A stretch of DNA of 23,976 bases. It comes from an uncultured Bacilli bacterium (GTDB taxonomy: Bacteria > Bacillota_I > Bacilli_A > RF39 > UBA660). Below are positions 6,418 through 13,782 of the stretch, in pieces; within the stretch, counting starts at the first letter, position 1, and each line of letters starts with the position of its first letter. The notes below the pieces were generated by a model, which saw only the letters and a list, made by a program, of their open reading frames with translations, did no database searches and was not told where the DNA came from. Location of the stretch: NCBI GenBank assembly GCA_934141145.1, contig CAKPCA010000019.1, positions 1 through 23,976 of the forward strand, given 5' to 3'. Position numbers and translations under genes: made by a program.

Positions 6418-7581
6418 TTACTCACTAAGACATTCAATACCAGGTAATTTTCTACCTTCTATATATTCTAGTGAAGCACCTCCCCCTGTTGAAATATGCG
6501 TAAATGCATTCTTATAACAAAATTTAATTGCAGCAGAAGCAGAATCCCCACCTCCAATTACAACAATTGAATCCATATTTTTTAATATTTCAAATATTTC
6601 TTTTGTACCATATGCATAATTAGATAACTCAAATGCTCCAGCAGGACCATTTACAAATACTGTTTTTGAATTTTTAATTCTATTTTCTATTAATTTAATA
6701 GTTTCTGGACCAATATCAAGTCCAATTTCATTATCTTTTATATCTTTAACATTTCTTAAAACTTTATTCCCATTATTACTAAATTCAGTATTAGTATAAA
6801 CATCTATAGGAAGTACAATTTTATTACCATACTTTTCTAACATATCTTTAGCATAATCTATATTTTCTGTATCTAATATAGATTTACCAATATTAATATT
6901 CATTGCCTTTAAAAATGTAAAAGCCATACCTCCTACTATTACTAGATTATCAACTTTATCAATTAAATTAGTAATAAGCCCAATTTTATCTTTTACTTTT
7001 GAACCACCTAAAATTACAGTAAATGGTTTGATTGGATTATTTCTAATAATATCTAGTTTTTCTATTTCTTCTCTAACTAAAAAACCCATATATGATGGTA
7101 AATAATTAGAAATACCTACTACGCTAGCAGCATTTCTATGCGAAACACCAAATGCATCATTAACAAATACATCACCTAAGGATGCAAAAAACTTTGCTAA
7201 AGATAAATCATTATTGCTTTCTTTATTATTATCTAAATCAAAAAATCTAGTATTTTCTAGCATAACTATTTTATTTTCTGATACTACTTTTTTTACATCT
7301 TCTAAATATGTGCAAAAAGTTATATCTATATTTAACTTTTTAGATAGATAATTGCATACTGGTTCTAATGTATTTTTCTTTTCATCTTCTTTATTCTTTA
7401 TTCTACCAAGATGAGATAAAATAATTACACTCTTTGCATTTTCATATAAATATTTTATTGTAGGAATACTCTTAATAATTCTGTTATCATCTGTTATTAC
7501 ACCATTTTCCATTGGAACATTTAAATCACATCTAATAATAACAGTTTTATCATTTAAATTTATATCTTCTAATCTTTTCAT
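6418..7581 (-). CDS. pgk: Phosphoglycerate kinase
   Basis: Makes ATP and 3-phosphoglycerate from 1,3-bisphosphoglycerate. It has 387 residues, a full-length family member. The N-terminal domain has VIIRCDLNVPMENG with the substrate-binding RCDLN, LSHLGR, LENTRFF and NDAFGVSHRNAAS. The hinge and nucleotide-binding parts include VILGGSKVKDKIG, FVNGPAGAFE and the VVIGGGDSASA phosphate loop, ending with STGGGASLEYIEG. GPAGAFE differs mildly from the common GPMGVFE. It is the first gene of the operon continuing with the flippase, glycosyltransferase and tpiA. An extended -10 promoter lies about 22 bases before the ATG, directly behind the terminator of the upstream gene, giving a very short leader. 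Shine-Dalgarno is GAGGG. Confidence 0.97.
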   Translation of the reverse strand: MKRLEDINLNDKTVIIRCDLNVPMENGVITDDNRIIKSIPTIKYLYENAKSVIILSHLGRIKNKEDEKKNTLEPVCNYLSKKLNIDITFCTYLEDVKKVVSENKIVMLENTRFFDLDNNKESNNDLSLAKFFASLGDVFVNDAFGVSHRNAASVVGISNYLPSYMGFLVREEIEKLDIIRNNPIKPFTVILGGSKVKDKIGLITNLIDKVDNLVIVGGMAFTFLKAMNINIGKSILDTENIDYAKDMLEKYGNKIVLPIDVYTNTEFSNNGNKVLRNVKDIKDNEIGLDIGPETIKLIENRIKNSKTVFVNGPAGAFELSNYAYGTKEIFEILKNMDSIVVIGGGDSASAAIKFCYKNAFTHISTGGGASLEYIEGRKLPGIECLSE

Positions 7582-7602
7582 TTTATCTACCCTCTACAAG
7601 AA

Positions 7603-7611
7603 ATTATAACA
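7603..7611 (-). promoter_or_regulatory. Extended -10 promoter of pgk
   Basis: The minus strand reads TGTTATAAT (7611-7603). The expected -35 position falls in the T tract of the terminator of the preceding gene, so the two signals overlap. The leader would be only about 15 nt. Confidence 0.6.
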
Positions 7612-7622
7612 TAGATATACAT

Positions 7623-7648
7623 AAAAAAAAAGGTTCTTAGAACCTTTT
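7623..7648 (-). terminator. Intrinsic terminator of the Ig-like protein gene
   Basis: On the minus strand AAAAGGTTC and GAACCTTTT (7648-7640 with 7636-7628) form a 9-bp stem around a 3-base loop, followed by further T. The stem overlaps the stop codon (7649-7647). Confidence 0.85.
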
Positions 7649-8945
7649 ATCTTACAGTTATATAAGATACAGCCTTTTTACCATTAGATGATTCCACAGT
7701 AATTCTAGCTGTTCCTGACTTTATTGCGTTTACTTCACCATTTTTAGTTACTGTTACAACTGAAGTATTGGAAGATGAATATGTTACATTTTTATCTGTT
7801 GCATTACCCGGATTAATAGTAAGTGTTAAATTAAGTTTTGATCCAACTGTCATTACTTTATTATTTGGGGATAAACTTAAACTAGTTACTTCTATATTAG
7901 TAATTGGTTTTTCAATAGTAGAAGAACAATCTTTACCAACATAATTTCTTACTGCAGTTGCTATATTACCTGCTGAATCAGACACCTCATAGTATATAGA
8001 ATATGTAGTTTCTGCCTTACTCACATTTTCTATATCTCCTGTAATTTTAACTCTATTTGTTATATTTCCATCTACATTATCATATGCAAAATAACCATTA
8101 ATTCCATCAACTCTTATATCTGGCTTAGAACCTATACAAACTTTAATTGGATCCTGAGCATTAATTTCTTGATAAAATTTAATTATTGGTTTCGTTGTAT
8201 CAATAGTAGGTGCTGGCGTTGGTGTTGGAGTCGGTGTAGGTGTTGGAGACGGAGTTGGAGTTGGTTCAGGAGTTGGTTCTATCTCCTTCTCTTTTACAAT
8301 TATAGTTCTCTTAATACTTGTTTTATTTTTTGCTTTATCTTGCACAGTATATGTTATTTCATAAGTACCAACAGTATTAACATCTACTTTACCAGTTATT
8401 TTTATTTTTTTTGTTATATCACCATCTACATTATCAGTTGCTACTGCACCAAGTTCTGTATACTTATCACCTACAGTTAATGTAATCTCTTTATCTCCAA
8501 ACAATGTAATTACTGGTTTTTCAGTATCTACTTCAGTTTGTGTCTTATCATTGTTTTCTTTAGTATTAGTCGATTTTGTACCATAACCTTTAGTAGTATA
8601 TATATTTTTGCACTTTATATATACATTATAATCATTATCTTTAGTACTTGAATTGTATTCTGCAATAATATATCCACTGCAATCACTTGATCTTTTATTT
8701 ATTACTAACTTTTGAGATAATATTTCTTTAACATTTATCTCTCTCCATTCATTTTCATCAAGTACTATCTTTTCTTTTAAAATATAATTAGGCGCAGCAT
8801 ACCTCAATTGATTCTCAAATTTAATATATTCTTTTTTTAAGTTTGACCTATGTAAAACTATACCTAAAACTATACTTACAATTACAACAAATATAGCACA
8901 AATAGCTATTATTTTCCCCTTAGTAAAAAACTTAGTCTCTTCCAT
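7647..8945 (-). CDS. Membrane-anchored surface protein: cysteine-pair domain, two DUF5011-like Ig domains, Pro-Thr linker, BIG2 domain
   Basis: A 432-residue protein starting MEETKFFTKG; an upstream TTG is rejected because GGAGG lies 6 bases before this ATG. Residues 11-31 form a membrane anchor with no cleavage site. Residues 35-120 are a small domain with C89 and C112, paralogous to the protein at 9525-9911. Residues 143-218 are a DUF5011-like Ig domain with the VGDKYTELGAVATDNVDGDIT signature. Residues 222-248 are a Thr-Pro repeat linker. Residues 250-340 are a second DUF5011-like domain with C270 and C340. Residues 350-432 are a BIG2-like domain ending AITVESSNGKK-type strands. It is probably anchored with the C-terminus outside, as an adhesin or wall-spanning stalk. 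It is monocistronic, with its own promoter and terminator. Confidence 0.82.
   Translation of the reverse strand: MEETKFFTKGKIIAICAIFVVIVSIVLGIVLHRSNLKKEYIKFENQLRYAAPNYILKEKIVLDENEWREINVKEILSQKLVINKRSSDCSGYIIAEYNSSTKDNDYNVYIKCKNIYTTKGYGTKSTNTKENNDKTQTEVDTEKPVITLFGDKEITLTVGDKYTELGAVATDNVDGDITKKIKITGKVDVNTVGTYEITYTVQDKAKNKTSIKRTIIVKEKEIEPTPEPTPTPSPTPTPTPTPTPAPTIDTTKPIIKFYQEINAQDPIKVCIGSKPDIRVDGINGYFAYDNVDGNITNRVKITGDIENVSKAETTYSIYYEVSDSAGNIATAVRNYVGKDCSSTIEKPITNIEVTSLSLSPNNKVMTVGSKLNLTLTINPGNATDKNVTYSSSNTSVVTVTKNGEVNAIKSGTARITVESSNGKKAVSYITVR
8204..8282 (-). repeat. Pro-Thr codon repeat (low-complexity linker)
   Basis: Imperfect 6-bp coding repeat specifying Pro-Thr dipeptides (residues 224-246 of the Ig-like protein). 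It is locally more GC-rich than its surroundings. Such linkers are extended, wall-spanning and prone to length change. Confidence 0.75.
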
Positions 8946-8975
8946 ATTATCCTCCAATTATCATATACATTTAAT

Positions 8976-8984
8976 ATTATATCA
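8976..8984 (-). promoter_or_regulatory. Extended -10 promoter of the Ig-like protein gene
   Basis: The minus strand reads TGATATAAT (8984-8976), about 30 bases upstream of the ATG. The weak -35 position (TTACTT) lies in the terminator of the preceding gene. Confidence 0.55.
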
Positions 8985-8991
8985 TAATAAA

Positions 8992-9015
8992 TAAAAAAAA
9001 GTAACAAAAGTTACT
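8992..9015 (-). terminator. Intrinsic terminator of the 9011-9466 gene
   Basis: On the minus strand AGTAAC and GTTACT (9015-9010 with 9005-9000) pair around TTTT, followed by a T8 run. The stem contains the stop codon (9013-9011). Confidence 0.75.
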
Positions 9016-9466
9016 CATTATATTGCCTTAATATTGTATTTCTATATACTCTACTTAACTTCTTATCTTGAATACAATACTCATAATTATCATATAAAAT
9101 TGTTCTTAATTCTTCAAGTTCTTGCTCATTAAGTGTATCAATAATTTCATATATAAATCTAGCCTTACTTGAGAAAATAGGTAAGTCTTTTTTAATTGTG
9201 CATGGTTTATCATATTTTATTGACTCTAATTTATCAAATATCAAAGTATAATCTATATCTTTAAAAGCCTCAACATATTTCAAATATTTTTTCATATTTT
9301 CAGATAAATTGCCATTTATTTTTCTCCTTTTTTCTTCCGCAAGATCATTTAAATAAACAGCCATTTTTTTTAAATCAATTACATCTAGGGACATCATATC
9401 TTTTTTAAAATGTTTTGAATCTGAACCTGAAAAAAAATACTTCATCTTTAATTCTTCTATATTCAT
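9011..9466 (-). CDS. Hypothetical helical protein
   Basis: A 151-residue soluble protein that I do not recognise. It is rich in Lys, Glu, Leu and Ile with long predicted helices and has no signal peptide, membrane segment or metal motif. Two cysteines (near residues 88 and 136) are far apart. The ATG follows AGGAG at a slightly long spacing of about 11 bases. Immediately upstream is a 9-bp inverted repeat (9483-9510). It lies 58 bp after the cysteine-pair protein of the gap operon and may be read from it or from its own promoter. It ends in its own terminator. Confidence 0.65.
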   Translation of the reverse strand: MNIEELKMKYFFSGSDSKHFKKDMMSLDVIDLKKMAVYLNDLAEEKRRKINGNLSENMKKYLKYVEAFKDIDYTLIFDKLESIKYDKPCTIKKDLPIFSSKARFIYEIIDTLNEQELEELRTILYDNYEYCIQDKKLSRVYRNTILRQYNE

Positions 9467-9482
9467 AAATAATCAACTCCTA

Positions 9483-9510
9483 AATTAGTATATATATTAA
9501 CATACTAATT
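9483..9510. promoter_or_regulatory. 9-bp inverted repeat upstream of the 9011-9466 gene
   Basis: AATTAGTAT (9483-9491) and ATACTAATT (9502-9510) form perfect arms 10 bp apart, just ahead of the ribosome binding site. No T run follows, so it is less likely a terminator. A repressor operator overlapping a TATACT -10 on the minus strand, or an mRNA hairpin in the leader, are options. Confidence 0.45.
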
Positions 9511-9524
9511 ATTACCTGTAAATA

Positions 9525-9911
9525 TTAATATTCACTATAATTAGGTGTTTGATATTTATTACCACATTTTATATAAGCGTTATATGTAATTTCATATTCA
9601 TCACTATAAATATCTCTATCACTTGTTACAACAGCATAACCTTTACACTTATTTTGTAATTCATTGCTTATTAATTTTTGTTTTTTTAGTTTAGATAAAT
9701 CAATTTTTATTTCTTCACCATCATCTATATCCATATTTTTTATTTCAAAATAATTCTTAGCTTCTATTTTTATTTCTTCTTCAAACTCTTTATATTTTTT
9801 TATATTTTTATTTTTTATTGTATTGAATGTAATAATTCCAATTACCACAACAAGAATAGTACCAGCTATTAAAATTAATCTTCCTCTTGTTAACCATTTT
9901 ATGCCATCCAT
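9525..9911 (-). CDS. Membrane-anchored cysteine-pair protein, paralogue of the Ig-like protein N-terminus
   Basis: A 128-residue protein with an N-terminal membrane anchor (residues 11-30, MDGIKWLTRGRLILIAG onward) and a small extracytoplasmic domain. Its pattern QKLI...C-x-GY...Y-x-x-YIKC-x-N-x-Y-x-T matches the N-terminal domain of the 7647-8945 protein. In both, QKL is at 78-80 and the first cysteine at 89; the second cysteine is at 116 here and 112 there, so a disulphide is likely. There is no lipobox or prepilin cleavage site. It follows gap by 17 bp and shares the AAGTAGGTG ribosome binding site variant with two other envelope genes. Function unknown; this looks like the minimal form of the domain. 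Confidence 0.7.
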   Translation of the reverse strand: MDGIKWLTRGRLILIAGTILVVVIGIITFNTIKNKNIKKYKEFEEEIKIEAKNYFEIKNMDIDDGEEIKIDLSKLKKQKLISNELQNKCKGYAVVTSDRDIYSDEYEITYNAYIKCGNKYQTPNYSEY

Positions 9912-9928
9912 AAATTACACCTACTTCA

Positions 9929-10942
9929 TTAATTATTTTCCATTAAATCAACTAAATATTTAGCAGTTCTAATCATTTGATATGTATAACTCATTTCATT
10001 ATCATACCATGCGGCTACTTTAACAAGTTTATTATCACCATGTGATACAACTTTAGTCTGAGTAGCATCAAATAATGAACCATATGAAATACCTATAACA
10101 TCACTAGACACTATTTCATCTTCTGTATATCCTAAAGTTTCATTACTATTAAATCTCATAGCAGAATTTACATCTTCTACTGTTACATTTTTTTCAAGAA
10201 TACAAGTAAGTTCTACTATTGATCCTGTTATAACTGGAACTCTTTGCGCAGTTCCATCTAATTTACCATTAAGTTCTGGTATTACAAGTCCAATTGCTTT
10301 TGCTGCACCTGTACTATTTGGTACTATATTTGCAGCTGCTGCTCTAGCTCTTCTTAAATCACCTTTTTTATGAGGAGCATCTAAAGTATTTTGATCATTA
10401 GTATATGCATGAATTGTACTCATAAATCCAAGTTTAATCTTAAATTCATCATTTAAAACTTTAGCAATTGGAGCAAGACAATTAGTAGTACAACTAGCCG
10501 CAGAAATAATATTATCTTTTAATTCTAATGTTTCATGATTTACATTATATACTATTGTTTTTACATTTGTTCCTGCTGGTGCAGATATAATAACTTTTTT
10601 AGCACCTGCTTTAATATGTTTTTCTGACTTGTCTTTACTTGTGAAAAAACCAGTACATTCTAAAACAACATCAATATCTAACTCTTTCCATGGTAATTTT
10701 TCAGGATCACTTTCACTATATACTCTAATTCTTTTTCCATCTACAATAATATTATCATCATCGTATGATATATCTTTATCTTTATATCTACCTTGTGCTG
10801 TATCATACTTTAATAAATGTGCTAATGTTTTATTGTCAGTCAAATCATTAATTGCTACTATTTCAAAGTTACTATCTTCATTTGCTATTTTAAAAGCAAG
10901 TCTACCTATTCTACCGAATCCATTTATTGCTAATCTTACCAT
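9929..10942 (-). CDS. gap: Glyceraldehyde-3-phosphate dehydrogenase, NAD-dependent type
   Basis: Oxidises and phosphorylates glyceraldehyde 3-phosphate to 1,3-bisphosphoglycerate, the substrate of Pgk. It has 337 residues, full length. The Rossmann motif INGFGRIGR is at 6-14, with D33 in INDL favouring NAD over NADP. The active-site motif SAASCTTNC has nucleophile C151; H178 is in STIHAYT. RARAAAANIVPNSTGAAKA and the C-terminal WYDNEMSY are typical. The ATG follows AAGGA and lies 15 bp after the stop of the upstream kinase-like gene, so the two are probably cotranscribed. A cysteine-pair membrane protein follows 17 bp downstream. Confidence 0.97.
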   Translation of the reverse strand: MVRLAINGFGRIGRLAFKIANEDSNFEIVAINDLTDNKTLAHLLKYDTAQGRYKDKDISYDDDNIIVDGKRIRVYSESDPEKLPWKELDIDVVLECTGFFTSKDKSEKHIKAGAKKVIISAPAGTNVKTIVYNVNHETLELKDNIISAASCTTNCLAPIAKVLNDEFKIKLGFMSTIHAYTNDQNTLDAPHKKGDLRRARAAAANIVPNSTGAAKAIGLVIPELNGKLDGTAQRVPVITGSIVELTCILEKNVTVEDVNSAMRFNSNETLGYTEDEIVSSDVIGISYGSLFDATQTKVVSHGDNKLVKVAAWYDNEMSYTYQMIRTAKYLVDLMENN

Positions 10943-10957
10943 AATATTTCTTCCTTT

Positions 10958-12604
10958 CTAAACATGAAAATATCCATCACCAATAAATTCTCTTATTATT
11001 GAATCTTTTGGAATATTATCATTTGCTATTGGCAATATATTTTTAAATAAATTTAAAAGTCTAACTGCATCTTTATATACAGGACTGTCTTCAGGTACAG
11101 AGAAAAGAAGTGGTTCTGCATAAGTCTTTAATACACCAAGTTCATATATTAATGATGTATTAAATACAACATCTGCTTCATCTTGGAATGGGAATACATA
11201 TTTTTCTTCACCAATTCTAACTCTCTGCCAAGTTAATAAAGTATCTTCCGCTGTATATCCTCTTGTTCTATTATCCCTTACAAGTCTTCGTAAAAGTCTA
11301 TTATCCGTAGTCTTAACTCTATTATGATTATCTAAAGAAAGAACTGTAAGTGGACATAAATATATTTTAAATTTCTTCTTTCTATCTATTAATCTTGTCA
11401 TTCTTTCATTTAAAGCATGAAGTCCTTCAATTATTAGTATATCATTATCTTCAAGTTTTAAACCTTCATTTATATATTCTCTTTTACCTAAAATAAAATT
11501 ATATGTAGGAGTTATTACTTCTTTACCTTCAAGTAAATCTTTTAAATCTTTATTAAATAAATTAGTATCAATCGCATCTAATGATTCAAAATCATATGAA
11601 CCATCTTCTAACAATGGAGTTTTTTCTCTATCAACAAAATAATCATCCACAGATAATGATTTTGGATTTAAACCAAATCCCTTTAAAAATAATTCTAACT
11701 TTTTAGATGTTGTTGTTTTACCAGATGACGATGGTCCTGCAATCAAAATAAGTTTAATATTCTTATTAGAACTAATATTTTTAGCTATTGTAAATAAATT
11801 ATTATTTTGAATATTTTCACTGAGTAATACAATATCATCTATGCTACCAGTTGAAACCCTTTCATTTAATCCACTTATATTTTGTACTCCTAGTTTTTCA
11901 CACCAATTATCATAATTTTTAAATTCATTAAATAAATTTTCATGATGTTTGTATACTGGTAATTTAACTTTAGAATATATATTAGGATATCCTAATACTA
12001 AACTATGTGAATCAATATATGTTAATTTAAACTCTTTTAAGCATCCAGTACTTATTGGAAGTGGTGAAAAAAAGTAATCATACATATTTTCAAGTCTATA
12101 AAGATTTACATTAGTATTTATAGAATATTTTAAAATATTAACTTTATCCATGTTACCAACACTTTTGTAATAATTAATCGCATCTATTCTATTTACTAAA
12201 CTCTTTTGAATTGGTACATCTTTCTTTATTAAATTTTTTACTTCATTAGATATATTCTTAAGAATTTCTTCTGTTATTCTTTTACTAGTCTTTATATATA
12301 CTCCCTTATCTATAGAATATTTAACCTCTATTTCTGACTTTAACTCATCCATAAAGACCTTTGATAAAATAAATATAAGACCATTTTCATACACTCTATT
12401 GCCATAACTAGACATATAATCATAAAATTCAATATGAGCATTAGGAGTAATTTTAGAATTTAACTCTAGTAATCTCCCATTCATTTCACCAATTATAATT
12501 TTATCTTCATAATTATCTTTGAAATCTTTTGATATATCTAAAAGAGTAGTTTCTTCTGGATAAGAATATTCTTTCTCTCTATATACTATTTTTAACTCCT
12601 CCAT
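10958..12604 (-). CDS. TGS-domain / uridine-kinase-family nucleoside kinase
   Basis: A 548-residue two-part protein. Residues 1-62 look like a TGS domain (KEYSYPEETTLLDISKDF). Residues 65-265 resemble the editing-like part of threonyl-tRNA synthetase that accompanies it in this family. Residues 285-500 are a uridine kinase/phosphoribulokinase P-loop domain with Walker A GPSSSGKTTT (290-299), SVDDYFVDRE and a DILIIEGLHALN Walker-B-like strand. Proteins of this layout are usually annotated as nucleoside kinase; the true substrate is not settled, so I give no symbol. The ATG follows AGGGAGG. It is the first gene of the operon with gap and is divergent from clpP. Confidence 0.85.
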   Translation of the reverse strand: MEELKIVYREKEYSYPEETTLLDISKDFKDNYEDKIIIGEMNGRLLELNSKITPNAHIEFYDYMSSYGNRVYENGLIFILSKVFMDELKSEIEVKYSIDKGVYIKTSKRITEEILKNISNEVKNLIKKDVPIQKSLVNRIDAINYYKSVGNMDKVNILKYSINTNVNLYRLENMYDYFFSPLPISTGCLKEFKLTYIDSHSLVLGYPNIYSKVKLPVYKHHENLFNEFKNYDNWCEKLGVQNISGLNERVSTGSIDDIVLLSENIQNNNLFTIAKNISSNKNIKLILIAGPSSSGKTTTSKKLELFLKGFGLNPKSLSVDDYFVDREKTPLLEDGSYDFESLDAIDTNLFNKDLKDLLEGKEVITPTYNFILGKREYINEGLKLEDNDILIIEGLHALNERMTRLIDRKKKFKIYLCPLTVLSLDNHNRVKTTDNRLLRRLVRDNRTRGYTAEDTLLTWQRVRIGEEKYVFPFQDEADVVFNTSLIYELGVLKTYAEPLLFSVPEDSPVYKDAVRLLNLFKNILPIANDNIPKDSIIREFIGDGYFHV

Positions 12605-12632
12605 TTTTATCCTCCCTTTATTCTCTTTTATA

Positions 12633-12662
12633 ATTTTATCACAAAGTTAAATATTTTGTCAC
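12633..12662 (-). promoter_or_regulatory. Promoter of the kinase-gap operon
   Basis: On the minus strand GTGACA (12662-12657), an 18-bp spacer and TGATAAAAT (12641-12633, extended -10 TAAAAT). The -35 overlaps that proposed for clpP on the other strand. Confidence 0.55.
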
Positions 12663-12685
12663 TATTTTAAGTGAATATTTAAAAT
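12656..12685 (+). promoter_or_regulatory. Candidate clpP promoter
   Basis: TTGTCA (12656-12661), an 18-bp spacer and TAAAAT (12680-12685), about 33 bases before the clpP ATG. It shares five bases of its -35 with the divergent kinase-gap promoter. No CtsR-type repeat is evident. Confidence 0.45.
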
Positions 12686-12718
12686 AATATTAGATAATAT
12701 ATTAATGGGTGATCATAA

Positions 12719-13294
12719 ATGAATTTTGTACCAAATGTTCTTGAAAAAAGTAGTAATGGTGAAAGAGTATATGACTTATACTCAAGACTTTTAAAAGATA
12801 GGATTATACTTTTAAATGGTGAAATTAATGATAATACAGCAAATATAGTAGTATCAGAATTACTATATTTAGACTCAATAAATCATCAAGACATAAGTAT
12901 ATATATTAATTCGCCAGGAGGCAGTATTACAAGTGGTATGGCAATATATGATACTATGAACTATATAAAAAGTGATGTATCTACAATATGTATAGGTATG
13001 GCCGCATCAATGGCAGCATTCCTTTTATCCAGTGGAAAAAAAGGAAAAAGATATGCTCTACCTAATAGTGAAGTAATGATTCATCAACCACTTGGAGGTG
13101 CACAAGGTCAAGCAACTGAAATAAAAATAGCCGCAACAAGAATATTAAAACTAAAAGATAAATTAAATAAAATATTAGCAGAAAATACAGGAAAAGACTT
13201 AAAGACAATTGAAACTGATACAGAAAGAGATTATTTCTTAGATTCTGATGAGGCACTAGAATACGGAATAATCGATGACATATTAAAAAGCTAA
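12719..13294 (+). CDS. clpP: ATP-dependent Clp protease proteolytic subunit ClpP
   Basis: Serine protease subunit that assembles into a tetradecameric barrel and degrades substrates delivered by ATPases such as ClpC (encoded here at 19781-22030). It has 191 residues. The catalytic triad is S97 in GMAASMAA, H122 in MIHQPLGG and D171 in RDYFLD. The N-terminus FVPNVLEKSSNGERVYDLYSRLL and INSPGG are standard. It is the only plus-strand gene in the window. Its ribosome binding site is GGTGATC, which pairs with the extreme 3' end of 16S rRNA rather than through the usual AGGAGG core. It is monocistronic with a good terminator overlapping its stop codon. Confidence 0.97.
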   Translation: MNFVPNVLEKSSNGERVYDLYSRLLKDRIILLNGEINDNTANIVVSELLYLDSINHQDISIYINSPGGSITSGMAIYDTMNYIKSDVSTICIGMAASMAAFLLSSGKKGKRYALPNSEVMIHQPLGGAQGQATEIKIAATRILKLKDKLNKILAENTGKDLKTIETDTERDYFLDSDEALEYGIIDDILKS

Positions 13295-13312
13295 CACAAA
13301 GTTAGCTTTTAT
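13286..13312 (+). terminator. Intrinsic terminator of clpP
   Basis: AAAAGCTAAC (13286-13295) and GTTAGCTTTT (13301-13310) form a 10-bp stem around ACAAA, with T at the 3' end. The stem contains the clpP stop codon (13292-13294). It may also slow minus-strand transcripts from the convergent gene. Confidence 0.85.
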
Positions 13313-13354
13313 TATAGAAACCAAACTAGGAACCTTTTCATCTATAAAAATTAA

Positions 13355-13771
13355 CTATTTTTTTACACTATATTCAATCTTTTTTGCCTTACTCAAATCC
13401 ATATCCGTAGAACTATTTATCTTTTTTATCTCACCATTTTTTATTGTTTCCCCTACGTATCCAGGTAATACAATTATCTCCTTATCATTTTCATCCTTTA
13501 CAATTATGCTAAATTCTACAAGATTATAATCACTTCCAGTGTTATTTTCTACTGTTGTTTCTAATTTTGATATTCCATTTTCATATATTAATGATGTATT
13601 AGTCAACTTTAGTCCATCTATTTCTTGATCCTTTATTACATCCTTTTCATTATTTATTATTACTTTATCTTCTTTTTCTGTAGTATTTTTACCATTTATT
13701 TTTGCAACTACTATTAATGTACCAATTATTAATACTATTGCTAATACTATTATAATTATTCTCTTTTTCAT
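13355..13771 (-). CDS. Small membrane-anchored extracytoplasmic protein downstream of the giant prepilin
   Basis: A 138-residue protein starting MKKRIIIIVLAIVLIIG. It has an N-terminal hydrophobic anchor or signal (4-26), a short charged linker, then a beta-rich domain of about 85 residues (LTNTSLIYENGISKLETTVENNTGSDY...) resembling single Ig-like/FxLYD-type folds. An earlier ATG (13783) overlaps the preceding stop as TAATG. I prefer the ATG at 13771 because GGAGG lies 5 bases before it. It directly follows the prepilin gene and is very likely cotranscribed with it, suggesting a partner or assembly role at the surface. Function unknown. Confidence 0.7.
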   Translation of the reverse strand: MKKRIIIIVLAIVLIIGTLIVVAKINGKNTTEKEDKVIINNEKDVIKDQEIDGLKLTNTSLIYENGISKLETTVENNTGSDYNLVEFSIIVKDENDKEIIVLPGYVGETIKNGEIKKINSSTDMDLSKAKKIEYSVKK

Positions 13772-13782
13772 TTTTACCTCCA

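Noticed and set aside
8169..8480. Plus-strand ORF rich in Trp, Arg and Ser opposite the Ig-like gene
   Set aside because: It is the antisense of the Pro-Thr repeat and neighbouring codons, with no ribosome binding site and no plausible protein composition.
10629..10961. Plus-strand ORF opposite gap
   Set aside because: Antisense shadow of a well-conserved gene; no ribosome binding site.
12605..12718. Rex operator controlling the gap operon
   Set aside because: Only one TTGTGA half-site is present on the minus strand; the matching TCACAA half is absent at the required spacing.
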